This document shows positions 1 through 9,024 of a stretch of 55,904 nucleotides of DNA, piece by piece; positions within the stretch are counted from its first letter, which is position 1, and each line of letters opens with the position of its first letter. The notes under the pieces were generated by a model. It did no database searches and had not been told where the DNA came from. It saw only the letters and a list, made by a program, of their open reading frames with translations. The stretch is from Oceanicola granulosus HTCC2516 (GTDB lineage Bacteria > Pseudomonadota > Alphaproteobacteria > Rhodobacterales > Rhodobacteraceae). The DNA lies in NCBI RefSeq assembly GCF_000153305.1, contig NZ_CH724107.1, forward strand, positions 912,972 through 968,875, read 5' to 3'. Position numbers and translations under genes: made by a program.

Positions 1-1532
1 GCGGCGGCGGGCGGCGGGCCGGGGGTGGCGCTGATCGCGACGCGGTTGCGGCCCCCCTCCTTGGCGGCGTAGAGCGCCTCGTCGGATCGCTTGAGCAGGG
101 CCGCGGCGTCGCGCCCGTGGTCGGGGTAGACGGCGACGCCGACCGACACCGTCACCGGCGGCAGCACCGCCCCGGCGTGGCGCACCTCCATCGCCTCGAC
201 CCGCGCGCGCAGCCGCTCGCCCGCCGCCGCGGCCGCCGCGACGTCGGCCCCCGGCACCAGCAGGGCGAACTCCTCGACGCCGATCCGGCAGCCCGTCCAG
301 CCCTCCTCGAGCACTTCCCCCATCACCGCCGCCAGCGCCAGCAGCACCGCGTCGCCGGCGTCGTGGCCGTAGGTGTCGTTGACCGCCTTGAAGCGGTCGG
401 CGTCGAAGGTGACGAGGCCGAAGGGCGCGCCCCTGCGGTCGGCCTCCGACAGCTCGCGGCGCATCCTGTCGAGCAGGTGGCGGCGGTTGTGCAGGCCCGT
501 CAGCGGATCGCGGATCGACTGCTCGTGCAGCTCGTCGCGCAGGCGCACGTTGGCGACGGCGAGCGAGATGTGCTCGGCGCAGCGCAGGGTGAAGGTCGCC
601 GCGCGCTTCTGGCGGGCGTCGCCGTAGGCCTCCGGATCGAAGCGGACGTGGAGCAGGCCGACCGTGTCGCCGTGGGCGCTGATGGGGACGCAGACATACT
701 TGCCGGGATAGTCCTCGTCCTCGGGGTGGTCCACATGGCCGCAGACGAAGCAGATGCCGGCCGGGTCGTATTCGTAGGCGCGGCCCCGGCGCAGGGCCCA
801 GCAGCTGTCGGTGGCGATGTGGCGCTGCAGTTCTGCCCCCGACCACGCGCCGACCCCGTCGAGCACGTCGCGGTGCGGCGAGAACACGTAGAGCTCGCCG
901 CTGGTGTGGGCGAGGACGCGGCACAGGAAGCGGGTGACGATCATGTACAGCTCGCGCAGGGTCTTGCAGGATTGCAGCCACTCGTCGAGCAGCGACAGCT
1001 GGCGCGCCTCCTCCTGCCGCGCGCGGTCGCCGTCGAGCGCGTCGCGGGCGCGGGCCTCGGCGGCCTCGGCGCTGGCGCGGGCGGCCTCGACGTCGCGCGC
1101 GGCGGTGCGCGCCGCGGTGACGTCGGTGAAGGTGACGACGTAGCCGCCGTTGCGCGCCGGGCGGCCGCTGGTGAGCACGACGCCGCCCGAGGGGGTGGGC
1201 ATGTCGAACGAATAGGGCCGGTCGGCGGCGATGGCGGCGTCGGCGGTGTCGCGGCAGACGGGCGAGAGCGCGCCGCGCGCGGCGAGCAGGTCGCGGAACT
1301 CCGCGCGGGGCGTGCCGATGACGAGATCGCCCGGCTCGAGCCCGAGCACCTCGTAGACGCGGGAATTGTGCAGCTCGCACACCCCGTCGGCCGACCAGAC
1401 GAGGATCCCCTGCTCCATGATGTTCATGATCTCCGTCGCCAGCGCGTCGGGGGCCGCGCGCGGCGCGTCCTCATCCACCGGCGCGAGGGCCCAGTCCTCG
1501 CGCCACATCTCGGCACGTCGTTCGATGCTCAC
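1..1532 (-). CDS. PAS-GAF-GGDEF signalling protein (3' end outside window)
   Basis: Likely cyclic-di-GMP signalling protein; its last residues lie beyond base 1. From a GTG at 1532, preceded by GGAGA at normal spacing, the frame gives a PAS-type segment (about residues 25-125), an Ala/Arg-rich helical linker, a GAF domain (about 180-310) and a GGDEF domain. The GGDEF domain opens with SIRDPLTGLHNRR near residue 337, has the metal/substrate segment DADRFKAVNDTYGH, and ends with an ALYAAKEGGRNRV-like helix, so little is missing. The signature loop, at bases 267-281, reads GVEEF, not GGDEF or GGEEF, so the second glycine is valine. No RxxD inhibitory site is visible upstream of it. The protein could be a weak cyclase or a degenerate GGDEF acting as a GTP or c-di-GMP sensor. 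No membrane segment is seen, so it should be cytoplasmic. The family call is firm; enzymatic activity is open. Confidence 0.88.
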   Translation of the reverse strand, partial: MSIERRAEMWREDWALAPVDEDAPRAAPDALATEIMNIMEQGILVWSADGVCELHNSRVYEVLGLEPGDLVIGTPRAEFRDLLAARGALSPVCRDTADAAIAADRPYSFDMPTPSGGVVLTSGRPARNGGYVVTFTDVTAARTAARDVEAARASAEAAEARARDALDGDRARQEEARQLSLLDEWLQSCKTLRELYMIVTRFLCRVLAHTSGELYVFSPHRDVLDGVGAWSGAELQRHIATDSCWALRRGRAYEYDPAGICFVCGHVDHPEDEDYPGKYVCVPISAHGDTVGLLHVRFDPEAYGDARQKRAATFTLRCAEHISLAVANVRLRDELHEQSIRDPLTGLHNRRHLLDRMRRELSEADRRGAPFGLVTFDADRFKAVNDTYGHDAGDAVLLALAAVMGEVLEEGWTGCRIGVEEFALLVPGADVAAAAAAGERLRARVEAMEVRHAGAVLPPVTVSVGVAVYPDHGRDAAALLKRSDEALYAAKEGGRNRVAISATPGPPPAA

Positions 1533-1613
1533 CCGCTCGGGTCTCCGCTGGCAGCCTTGCCCGCGGCAGCCTTAGCACGCCGACCTTACGGCACCCTTAA
1601 CGGCGCCCGCCGG

Positions 1614-2201
1614 TCAGGTCCTGGCGGTTTGCGACATCTCGCGCACCAGCGCGCCGTAGCCGCCCTCGTCCATGAAGCGCTGCTCGGCCTCGTTCGACTT
1701 CCGCCCCAGCGCGGCGTTGCGGTAGGGGAAGCGGCCGAAGCGGCGGATGATCTCGCGGTGGGCCCGGGCATGGACCAGGCTGCTCGGCGAGTCGGGCATC
1801 CGGCTGCAGAACAGCCGCACCGCGCGGTCCTGGTCGATCAGGTTCTCCGAGTGCATCAGCGGCAGGTAGAAGAACTGCCGCGCGGCCCCCTCGACCTTGA
1901 GATCCCAGTCCCGGTCGAGTGCCACCTTCGCCGCCGCGCGCGCCGAGCGGTCGGTGGAGAAGGCGCGCGGGTCGTCGCGGAACATGTTGCGCGGGAACTG
2001 GTCGGTCAGGATGATGTAGGCGAGCGCGCCCTCCGGGTAGGTCAGCCAGAGCCCCGACGAGCCCTCCGCGGCTTCCTGCCAGGCCTCGAGGAAGCGGTCG
2101 CGCACCCTGGCGTCGAGCGCCTCGCTGCTGTCGTACCACCCTTTCGGTCCGACCTCGTCGATCCAGAAGGTCAGCACCTCCTCGGGCTTGAGCGTGGACA
2201 T
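1614..2201 (-). CDS. DUF924 family protein
   Basis: A 195-residue protein of the DUF924 family, an all-helical TPR-like fold without an established biochemical role. Family hallmarks are the N-terminal stretch EVLTFWIDEVGPKGWY, the central LTDQFPRNMFR segment, and HSENL followed by a RFPYRNAALGR-like segment near the C terminus. The ATG at 2201 has AGGACGG about seven bases upstream. It lies between the GGDEF gene and an MFS gene on the same strand, with no overlap that would imply coupling. The family is confidently recognised, the function is not. Confidence 0.85.
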   Translation of the reverse strand: MSTLKPEEVLTFWIDEVGPKGWYDSSEALDARVRDRFLEAWQEAAEGSSGLWLTYPEGALAYIILTDQFPRNMFRDDPRAFSTDRSARAAAKVALDRDWDLKVEGAARQFFYLPLMHSENLIDQDRAVRLFCSRMPDSPSSLVHARAHREIIRRFGRFPYRNAALGRKSNEAEQRFMDEGGYGALVREMSQTART

Positions 2202-2267
2202 CTGAACACCGTCCTGTCTGCCTATATCGCCCCGACCCTGCGGGAGAAACGGGGCAGCTTCAAGCAG

Positions 2268-3614
2268 CTAGCGGGGCGATTGCGCGTCACTCTGCTCACG
2301 CGTCGCACCCTGCCCCTCCGGCGCTGGCCACGGCTCCGCCGCGGCCTCGTCCTGAACGGCGGCGGCCTCTTCGGCCTCGGCCTCGATGTAGACCTCCTGC
2401 GCCAGTTCCACCGCCAGCGGCGAGGCGGAGGCGATGACCTTGGCGTAGGGCACCGTCTCGCTCACGGTCGACACGTGCGGGCGGCGCACGGTGCGGTAGA
2501 GGCCGTAGGCCGCAATGGCCAGCATCAGCACCGCGACGAAGCCCCAGTAGCCGGGCGCACCGAGCAGGTCCATCATGTAGCCCACGGTGATCGGGCCGGC
2601 GATGGCGCCGAGGCCGTTGATGAAGATGAACCCCGCCGAGGCGGCGGCCATGTCCTCGGGCTCGAGGAAGTCGTTGGCGTAGGCGATGAGCAGGGAATAG
2701 AGCGGGTTCGACGTCCCGCCCATCATCGCGGCCGCGAACAGCAGCGCGCCGAAGGAGCTGCCGCCCAGCGTCGCGCCCACGAGCGCGCCGACGCCGCCCC
2801 CGAGCGAGGCGCCGATGATGACGAGGCGGCGGTCGTAGCGGTCGGACAGCCAGCCGATCGGGTACTGGAACAGCAGACCGGCGATGTAGATGGCGGAGAC
2901 GAAGACCGAGATCTGCGCCAGCGTCATCCCCGCGCGGGTGGCGTAGACCGCCGCCATGCCGAACTGCGCCGCGAACACGCCGCCGAGCAGGATCATGCCC
3001 ACCGACGCCAGCGGCGAGGCCTCCACGAGGCGCTTTAGGTTGAGCGGCTTGGTGGTGGCGAAGGCGGGCGTCGGCGACACCGACAGCAGGATCGGCGCGA
3101 AGGCGAGGCTCACGAGGACCGAGGGGATGACGAACAGCACGAAGCCGCCGGCGTCGCCCAGCAGCAGCAGGTACTGGGCGGTGACGATGCCGCCCATCTG
3201 CACGATCATGTAGAGCGACAGCGCCTGGCCCCGGGTCTCGTTGGTGGCCGAGTTGTTGAGCCAGCTCTCGGCGGTGACGTAGACCCCGGCGAAGCAGAAG
3301 CCGATGATGACCCGGCCCAGCGTCCAGGCCCAGGGGCTGACGAGGGTCGGGTAGAGGATGAGGATCGCCGAGATGGCGCTGCCGAGCGCGGCGAAGACGC
3401 GGACATGGCCGACCCGGCGGATCATCTCGGGCGCGAGCCGCGAGCCGCCGAGGAAGCCCACGAAGTAGGCCGACATCACCACCGACATCTCGAGCGTCGA
3501 GAAGCCCTCCAGCGCGCCGCGCACGCCGAGGAGCGTGCCCTGCAGGCCGTTGCCGACCATGAGCATGAAGAGGCCGAGCAGAAGCGGCCACGCGCTGCCG
3601 AGAACCTGGATCAT
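2268..3614 (-). CDS. MFS transporter, YcaD-like
   Basis: Twelve-helix major facilitator superfamily carrier of 448 residues, predicted in the inner membrane. Hydrophobic segments start at residue 8 and recur to about residue 375. The loop between helices 2 and 3 has the MFS-like GSRLAPEMIRRVGHVRVF, and the mid-protein loop has GWLSDRYDRRLVI. After the last helix there is a soluble tail of about 70 residues rich in Glu and Ala, unusual for a simple carrier. The ATG at 3614 follows a strong GGAAGGGAAG ribosome site. The substrate cannot be read from sequence; close relatives are annotated as YcaD-type or sugar/drug carriers. Downstream is the DUF924 gene, 66 bases away. Confidence 0.85.
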   Translation of the reverse strand: MIQVLGSAWPLLLGLFMLMVGNGLQGTLLGVRGALEGFSTLEMSVVMSAYFVGFLGGSRLAPEMIRRVGHVRVFAALGSAISAILILYPTLVSPWAWTLGRVIIGFCFAGVYVTAESWLNNSATNETRGQALSLYMIVQMGGIVTAQYLLLLGDAGGFVLFVIPSVLVSLAFAPILLSVSPTPAFATTKPLNLKRLVEASPLASVGMILLGGVFAAQFGMAAVYATRAGMTLAQISVFVSAIYIAGLLFQYPIGWLSDRYDRRLVIIGASLGGGVGALVGATLGGSSFGALLFAAAMMGGTSNPLYSLLIAYANDFLEPEDMAAASAGFIFINGLGAIAGPITVGYMMDLLGAPGYWGFVAVLMLAIAAYGLYRTVRRPHVSTVSETVPYAKVIASASPLAVELAQEVYIEAEAEEAAAVQDEAAAEPWPAPEGQGATREQSDAQSPR

Positions 3615-3760
3615 CGAACTTCCCTTCCTCGTACCCGCCTGCCCGCTCCCGGCAGACGGCGCCCGCCTCGCACCGACATCTCGTGTCGCCCGAGCGCCTA
3701 TCAGGACGTGTCAGTCCGGGGCAATGGGCCGCGTGCGGCGGGGCGGAGAGGTGCCGGGGT

Positions 3761-3888
3761 GCCGGGCTGAAGCCCGGCTTACACCGGTCTGCGCCGGTGC
3801 GCGCCGAGGTACCGCCGCCGTAGGCCGGGCTTCAGCCCGGCAGCCCCGGCGCAGCCGCCACCGCGTGCCGGGCCGGGGCCCGGCCTAC
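3761..3888. repeat. cluster of three REP-like palindromes (BIME-like)
   Basis: Three copies of an 18-base GC-rich palindrome with a GTAG-type tag occupy the gap between the MFS gene and queA. Copy 1 (3761-3782) is GCCGGGCTGAAGCCCGGC followed by TTAC. Copy 2 (3820-3841) is the same unit inverted, starting GTAG. Copy 3 (3867-3888) is a variant, GCCGGGCCGGGGCCCGGC followed by CTAC. Copies 1 and 2 form an inverted pair, the arrangement of bacterial interspersed mosaic elements. The GTAG tag next to the stem is what RAYT transposases recognise in REP systems. Copy 3 overlaps the queA stop codon. A fourth copy lies at 23523-23544. The palindromes are directly visible; the REP/RAYT interpretation is inferred. 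Confidence 0.8.
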
Positions 3889-4934
3889 GGCAGGAGCAAC
3901 GACGCGTCGCCGTAGGAGAAGAACCGATACCGCTCCGCGACAGCGTGGGCGTAGATCGCGCGCACCCGCTCCATCCCCATGAAGGCCGAGACCAGCATCA
4001 TCAGCGTCGACCTGGGCAGGTGGAAGTTCGTCATCAGCCCGTCGGCCACGCGGAACTCGAAGCCCGGGTAGATGAAGATGTCGGTCTCGCCCGTCCACGG
4101 CGCGATCTCGCCCGACGCGCGGGCGGCGGTCTCGATCAGCCGCAGCGCGGTGGTGCCGACGGGGATGACGCGGCCGCCGGCGCCGCGGGTGGCGGCGATC
4201 TCGGCGGCGGCGGCCTCGGTCACCTCGCCCCACTCGGCGTGCATCCGATGGGTGGTGACGTCCTCGACCTTGACCGGCAGGAAGGTGCCGGCGCCCACGT
4301 GCAGCGTCACCCGGGTGATCTCGACCCCGCGCGCGGCGATGGCCTCGAGCAGCGGCGCGTCGAAGTGCAGCGACGCGGTCGGCGCGGCGACGGCGCCGGG
4401 GCGCTCGGCCCAGACGGTCTGGTAGTCGTCCTTGTCGGCGGCGTCGGCCGGGCGGCGGGCGGCGATATAGGGCGGCAGCGGCATCGCGCCGGCCTCGGCG
4501 AGCGCGGCATCGAAATCCTCGCCCGTGCAGTTGAAGCGCAACAGCCCCTGCCCCGCCTCGCGCGCCTCGAGAGACGCCGTGAGGCGCGGCGAGAACACCA
4601 CCTCCTCGCCCTCGCGCAGCTTCCTGAGCGGCTTGACCAGCGCCGACCAGAGCCCGTCGGCGCGCGGCTCGAGCAGCGTCACCTCGATCCGCGCCACCCC
4701 CTCGCCGGCGGCGCCGGGGCGGGTGCGGGTGCCGGTGAGGCGGGCGGGGATGACGCGGGTGTCGTTGAGCACCAGCCGGTCGCCGGGCTGCAGGATCCGG
4801 GGCAGCTCGCTGACGATGCGGTCGCCGATCGCGTCGCCCTCAGCCAGCAGCAGGCGCGCCGAGGAGCGCGGCCGCGCGGGGCGGACGGCGATGAGCTCGT
4901 CGGGGAGGTCGAAGTCGAAATCGGAGAGCTGCAT
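3885..4934 (-). CDS. queA: S-adenosylmethionine:tRNA ribosyltransferase-isomerase
   Basis: QueA transfers and isomerises the ribosyl group of SAM onto 7-aminomethyl-deazaguanine in tRNA, giving epoxyqueuosine, the penultimate step of queuosine synthesis. The 349-residue product has the family's normal length and signatures: N-terminal [37 protein letters not shown], the [13 protein letters not shown] segment, and C-terminal [15 protein letters not shown]. The open frame extends far upstream, but the ATG at 4934 gives the conserved N terminus and sits five bases after the stop of the preceding AsmA-like gene, suggesting cotranscription. Its stop codon lies inside a REP-like palindrome. Confidence 0.96.
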   Translation of the reverse strand: MQLSDFDFDLPDELIAVRPARPRSSARLLLAEGDAIGDRIVSELPRILQPGDRLVLNDTRVIPARLTGTRTRPGAAGEGVARIEVTLLEPRADGLWSALVKPLRKLREGEEVVFSPRLTASLEAREAGQGLLRFNCTGEDFDAALAEAGAMPLPPYIAARRPADAADKDDYQTVWAERPGAVAAPTASLHFDAPLLEAIAARGVEITRVTLHVGAGTFLPVKVEDVTTHRMHAEWGEVTEAAAAEIAATRGAGGRVIPVGTTALRLIETAARASGEIAPWTGETDIFIYPGFEFRVADGLMTNFHLPRSTLMMLVSAFMGMERVRAIYAHAVAERYRFFSYGDASLLLP

Positions 4935-4939
4935 GAACC

Positions 4940-7900
4940 TTACTGGCCGACATCCGGTGGCGGGCGGCGGAAAATCTCGCGGAACATCCCCGGGGTCAAG
5001 ACCGAGAGCGGGTTGACCGACACCCGCGGCGCGTCGGTGCTGCCGGCGAGATTGAAGTTGAAGCCGATCAGCCCTTCGCCCGGCCGCGTCAGGATCGCGC
5101 CGATGCCGTTGAGCAGGTAGACCGGCGAGACCACCCCCTGGAAATCCATCTCGGCCGCCGCGAGCGCGTAGGTGCCGTCGAGCGACAGGCCGAGCGAGGG
5201 GCCGACGGCGCTGGAGCGGGTGACGATGACCTGCTCGGGCGTGAGGCGGAAGTCGGCGTCGACGTTGGAGAAGGCGAGGCCCTGCCCGTCGAGCTGCTGC
5301 AGCAGGCCGACGACGCTGATCGCGTCGAGCAGCGCGGCGATGGCCGGGACGTCGCGCACGCGCAGGTCGGTGATGGCGAGGTCGCCGTCGTAGGCGCCGG
5401 GCGCGCCGGTGGCGTCGAGGGTCAGGTCGAGCGCGCCGCCCGTGGCGTTGGGCAGCAACCCCGCCGCGCGCAGCACGCCGCCCGCGTCCTCGCTCGCCAC
5501 CCGCACGCGCAGCCCCGCCTCGCCGGGCGCGAGGGTGCCGGCGACGATGGGCGCGTCGTTGAGCCGGGCGGCGAAGTCGCCCGCGACGCCGCCGGCCGCG
5601 CCGCCGGCCTCGAACTCGCCGCGGAAGTCGGTGAGGGCGATGGCCTCGGAGATCACCAGCCGGTCGAGCGCCACCTCCATCGGCGCGCTGGCCGCGCCGC
5701 CCGCGCCCGCGCCCGCGCCGAAGCGCGCGCGGCGCAGGTCGAGCCGCCCGCCGTCGACCTCGATGCCGACCGGCATTCCCTCTCCGCGCGCCACCAGCGC
5801 CACCGGCGCGTCGAGCCAGTCGCCCACCGCCACCCGGTCGAAGCGCGCGGCCTCGAAGGCGCCGTCGGCGGCGAGGTCGATGTGACCCGCCGCCTCCAGC
5901 CCCGGCGCGCTCAGCGCCAGCCGGCGGATCTCGGGAGCGGCGCCGAGCCGGCCGTCGACCTCGAGCCGCCCGCGCTCCGCCGAGCCCTTCGACCAGCCGA
6001 CCCACGGCAGCGCCATGCGCAGCCCCGCGAGATCGGAGGTCAGCGAGAACAGCGGCCCGCCCGGCGCGAGCTCGAGCGCCAGCCGCCCGGCGCCGTCGCC
6101 GCCGACGACGTTCTCGGGCAGAGCGATGCCGAACTCGTCGAGAAAGCGCTGCGACAGCTCGACCCGGGCTTCGACGCGCGCCGGGCTGTCGGCGGCGAAG
6201 GCCTTGGTGAGCGCGCCCGACAGCAGCACGTCGCCGACCCGCGCCGACCCTTCGAGGAGCAGCCCCTCGGGCGTCGCCAGCAGCTCGATGCGCTCGGCGG
6301 TGAGGCGCCGGCCGGGGATCGCGACGTCGGAGGCGACGTCGGTGAGCACCGCGTGCATGGCGTAGGTGATCTCGTCGGGCGCGCGCGGCCCGCCGAGCGG
6401 CAGCTGCAGGCGGCCGTCGACCTCGGCGCGGCCCGTCGCGAGGCCGACGGGCAGGTTGGCGCGCGACAGGGCGAGCAGCGGCGGTTGGTCGAGGACCGAC
6501 AGCAGCGCCGGCACGGGGCCGGCGAGCGCGAGGTCGAAGCGCGCCGGGGCCCGGGGCACGGCGAGGTCCTCGATCACCATCGACGAGCCGCCGAGCGCGA
6601 CGGTGCCGCCCTCGGGCGCCACGAGGCTGCCCTCGTCGAGCAGCAGCGCAAAGCCGTCCGCGCCGAGCTGCGCGAAGCCCGCCGCGCCGGTGAGCGGCGG
6701 CATCCGGGGCAAGAAGCGCACGGCGGCGTCGTCAAACTCGAAATCGATCGCGGTGCGCGGCGGGCCGCCGTCGCGGGCGCTGAGCGCGGCGCTGACGTCG
6801 AAGAAGCGCCCCTCGGTGAGGTTGGCGGCGAACCACGAGCGCATCCCCGGCCGCCAGCCCGCGGGCCAGCGCGCCAGCGCCTTGGCCACGCCGATCTCGT
6901 CGAGCCGCCCGTTCATCGCCACGTCCCAGCCCGACGGCGTCGCCGCGACCTCGCCCCAGGCGCGCAGGCGGCTGTCGCCGTCCCGGATCGCCAGCTCGCC
7001 GAGGGTCAGGCGGAACGGATCGAGCGCGAGGCGCAGCTCGATGGCGCCGTCGGTCAGCACCGGCGCCGTGTCGTAGGCGCCGCCGGGGTTGGCGACGAGG
7101 CGGGGCACGGCGAGCTGGGTCCAGATCTCGTCGGGCGCGAGCGGGTCGGGGCCGCGCAGGTAGGCGCGCCCCTCGGCATCGAGCGTGACCGCCCGACTGG
7201 CGAGGCCGATGTCGGTGAAGGCGATCTCCTGGCGCGCCGGGTCGTAGGCGAAGGCGATCTTTGCGCCGTCGAACGGGATCGGCCGGGTCTCGGCGTTGGG
7301 CTGCACCGCGCCCTGCCCGATCTCGAGCCGCGCCTCGAGCGGCGCGAGGCCGCCGTCGTCGGCGATGGCGGCGGAGAGCTCGGCGGAGATCGGCGCGTCG
7401 AGCACCGCCAGCCAGCTCAGCGCCGGCGAATGGGTGGCGATGTCGGCGGCCACGGCGTCGGTGACGGTGAGGCGGATGTCGGCGGCGTGGCTGTCGTCGG
7501 GGCTGACGTAGGACAGCGCCAGCGCGGTGACGTCGGCACGGCCGGCCAGCAGCGCGAGGTCGGCGCTCAGCGCGGTCTGCCCGCCGCGCAGGTCGAGCGC
7601 GAGGGAGCCGCCGTCGACGGTCCAGCTGCGCCCGGCGCGCGCGTCGGAGAAGTTGACGACCAGCCCGTCGGCGCGCACCTGCTCGAGCGCCGCGAGGGCG
7701 GGCCGGTCGAAGGCGCCGTCGATGGCGTCGAGCAGGCCGGCGAAGCTCGCCGCCTCGCCCATCGCCGCCCCGCCCGCGCGCCCGAAGGACAGCGCGAAGC
7801 CGCCCTGCCGATCGCGGCGCAGCGTCACCTGCACGCCAGACAGCGCGACCTGCTGCATCAGCAGCTCGCGGCGCAGCAACAGCCCGCGCGGCGAGATCAG

Positions 7901-8242
7901 CGCCTCGATCACCGGCACCTGCGCCACGGTCACGCCGTCGCGGTCGCGCAGCACGGCGTTCTCGATGCGCACGCGCGGGTGGAGATCGCGCCCGAGGCGC
8001 AGGCGGATGTCGCTGACGCCGAGCGCGCCGCCAATCAGCTCCGCCGCGCGCGCCTCGACCAGCCGCTCGACCCAGGTGGGGGCGCGGACCTCCCGGTCGA
8101 TCAGCGACACGGCCGCGACCAGCGCGAAGACCAGCGGCAGCGCGAGCAGCAGCCCCGTCAGCCGCAGCCCGACGCGCGCCGCCCGGCCCCGGCGCGCCGG
8201 GGCGGGTCTGCTGCCGCCGATGTCGATGCCCTGCTCAGCCAT
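4940..8242 (-). CDS. large AsmA/YhdP-like membrane-anchored protein (DUF3971)
   Basis: An 1100-residue protein of the YhdP/AsmA-like superfamily. These are very long periplasm-spanning proteins tethered to the inner membrane and implicated in phospholipid movement to the outer membrane. A basic N terminus is followed by one membrane helix (about residues 27-48). The rest is repetitive beta-rich sequence with many short 'dLrG..l.a.g' repeats, as expected for the groove-forming repeats. The AsmA-like C-terminal part runs through [20 protein letters not shown] and ends near the [12 protein letters not shown] segment. It lies 79 bases from the divergent bcp gene and just upstream of queA. The superfamily is clear; the lipid-transport role rests on E. 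coli relatives. Confidence 0.85.
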   Translation of the reverse strand: MAEQGIDIGGSRPAPARRGRAARVGLRLTGLLLALPLVFALVAAVSLIDREVRAPTWVERLVEARAAELIGGALGVSDIRLRLGRDLHPRVRIENAVLRDRDGVTVAQVPVIEALISPRGLLLRRELLMQQVALSGVQVTLRRDRQGGFALSFGRAGGAAMGEAASFAGLLDAIDGAFDRPALAALEQVRADGLVVNFSDARAGRSWTVDGGSLALDLRGGQTALSADLALLAGRADVTALALSYVSPDDSHAADIRLTVTDAVAADIATHSPALSWLAVLDAPISAELSAAIADDGGLAPLEARLEIGQGAVQPNAETRPIPFDGAKIAFAYDPARQEIAFTDIGLASRAVTLDAEGRAYLRGPDPLAPDEIWTQLAVPRLVANPGGAYDTAPVLTDGAIELRLALDPFRLTLGELAIRDGDSRLRAWGEVAATPSGWDVAMNGRLDEIGVAKALARWPAGWRPGMRSWFAANLTEGRFFDVSAALSARDGGPPRTAIDFEFDDAAVRFLPRMPPLTGAAGFAQLGADGFALLLDEGSLVAPEGGTVALGGSSMVIEDLAVPRAPARFDLALAGPVPALLSVLDQPPLLALSRANLPVGLATGRAEVDGRLQLPLGGPRAPDEITYAMHAVLTDVASDVAIPGRRLTAERIELLATPEGLLLEGSARVGDVLLSGALTKAFAADSPARVEARVELSQRFLDEFGIALPENVVGGDGAGRLALELAPGGPLFSLTSDLAGLRMALPWVGWSKGSAERGRLEVDGRLGAAPEIRRLALSAPGLEAAGHIDLAADGAFEAARFDRVAVGDWLDAPVALVARGEGMPVGIEVDGGRLDLRRARFGAGAGAGGAASAPMEVALDRLVISEAIALTDFRGEFEAGGAAGGVAGDFAARLNDAPIVAGTLAPGEAGLRVRVASEDAGGVLRAAGLLPNATGGALDLTLDATGAPGAYDGDLAITDLRVRDVPAIAALLDAISVVGLLQQLDGQGLAFSNVDADFRLTPEQVIVTRSSAVGPSLGLSLDGTYALAAAEMDFQGVVSPVYLLNGIGAILTRPGEGLIGFNFNLAGSTDAPRVSVNPLSVLTPGMFREIFRRPPPDVGQ

Positions 8243-8321
8243 TGCGGCCCTTGTCGTTCTTGCCGATTATCCTGCGGCCGGGCTTACTAAAACAGAAACG
8301 GAAATCACGACAGGGGACGAG

Positions 8322-8795
8322 ATGACCCAGAGCGACCTGCAAGAAGGTGACACCGCCCCGCAAGTCGACCTGCCGCGCGACGGCGGCGGGCGCGCGCGAC
8401 TGGCCGACTTCGCGGGCGGGCCGGTGGTGCTGTTCTTCTATCCGCGCGACGACACGTCGGGCTGCACCCGCGAGGCGCTCGGCTTCACCGAGCACGCCGC
8501 CGACTTCGCCGCCGCCGGGGCGACGGTGCTCGGCGTCTCGAAGGACAGCGTGCGCAAGCACGACAGCTTCCGCGACAAGCACGGGCTGGGCATTCCGCTG
8601 CTGTCGGACGCCGAGGGCGACGTCTGCGAGCGCTACGGCGTGTGGCGCGAGAAGAGCATGTACGGACGCACCTTCATGGGCATCGAGCGCAGCACGTTCC
8701 TGATCGGCGCCGACGGCCGGATCGCCCGGATCTGGCGCCGGGTGAAGGTGCCGGGGCACGTCGAGGAGGTGCTCGCGGCGGTGCGCGCGCTGTAG
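8322..8795 (+). CDS. bcp: thiol peroxidase of the Bcp/PrxQ family
   Basis: A 157-residue peroxiredoxin that reduces hydrogen and organic peroxides in the cytoplasm. The peroxidatic Cys48 is in FFYPRDDTSGCTREALGF, with the catalytic Thr45 and the usual downstream SKDSVRKH and LLSDAEGDV segments. In many Bcp enzymes the resolving Cys sits five residues after the first; here that position is Leu53. The protein therefore either works as a 1-Cys enzyme or uses another Cys (one occurs in GDVCERYGV). The ATG at 8322 follows AGGGGACGAG. It is transcribed divergently from the AsmA-like gene. Confidence 0.94.
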   Translation: MTQSDLQEGDTAPQVDLPRDGGGRARLADFAGGPVVLFFYPRDDTSGCTREALGFTEHAADFAAAGATVLGVSKDSVRKHDSFRDKHGLGIPLLSDAEGDVCERYGVWREKSMYGRTFMGIERSTFLIGADGRIARIWRRVKVPGHVEEVLAAVRAL

Positions 8796-9024
8796 CGACA
8801 TGCAGCAATCCGCCCCCCTTCGCGGCGCCGGTGTCGCGCCCTCCTCCGGGTAACTCTCGAAAATTTGAGCAGAAAGTTGCCGATTGCGGCCCCGGCGGCC
8901 GGTTCGCCCGGCTCTGTTGCCCAAAATCCTTGCGGGGCCGGATCCCCCCGGCTATCCCCGAAGCGCGGGCCAGGGTCTGGGGATAATGAGCCGGCCTGCG
9001 AGGATTGGGACAGGAAGAAGAGAC

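Noticed and set aside
117-3038. Very long plus-strand open frame opposite the GGDEF, DUF924 and MFS genes
   Set aside because: It spans three recognisable minus-strand genes, its product is a low-complexity Arg/Ala/Gly sequence with no family signature, and it follows from high-GC third positions.
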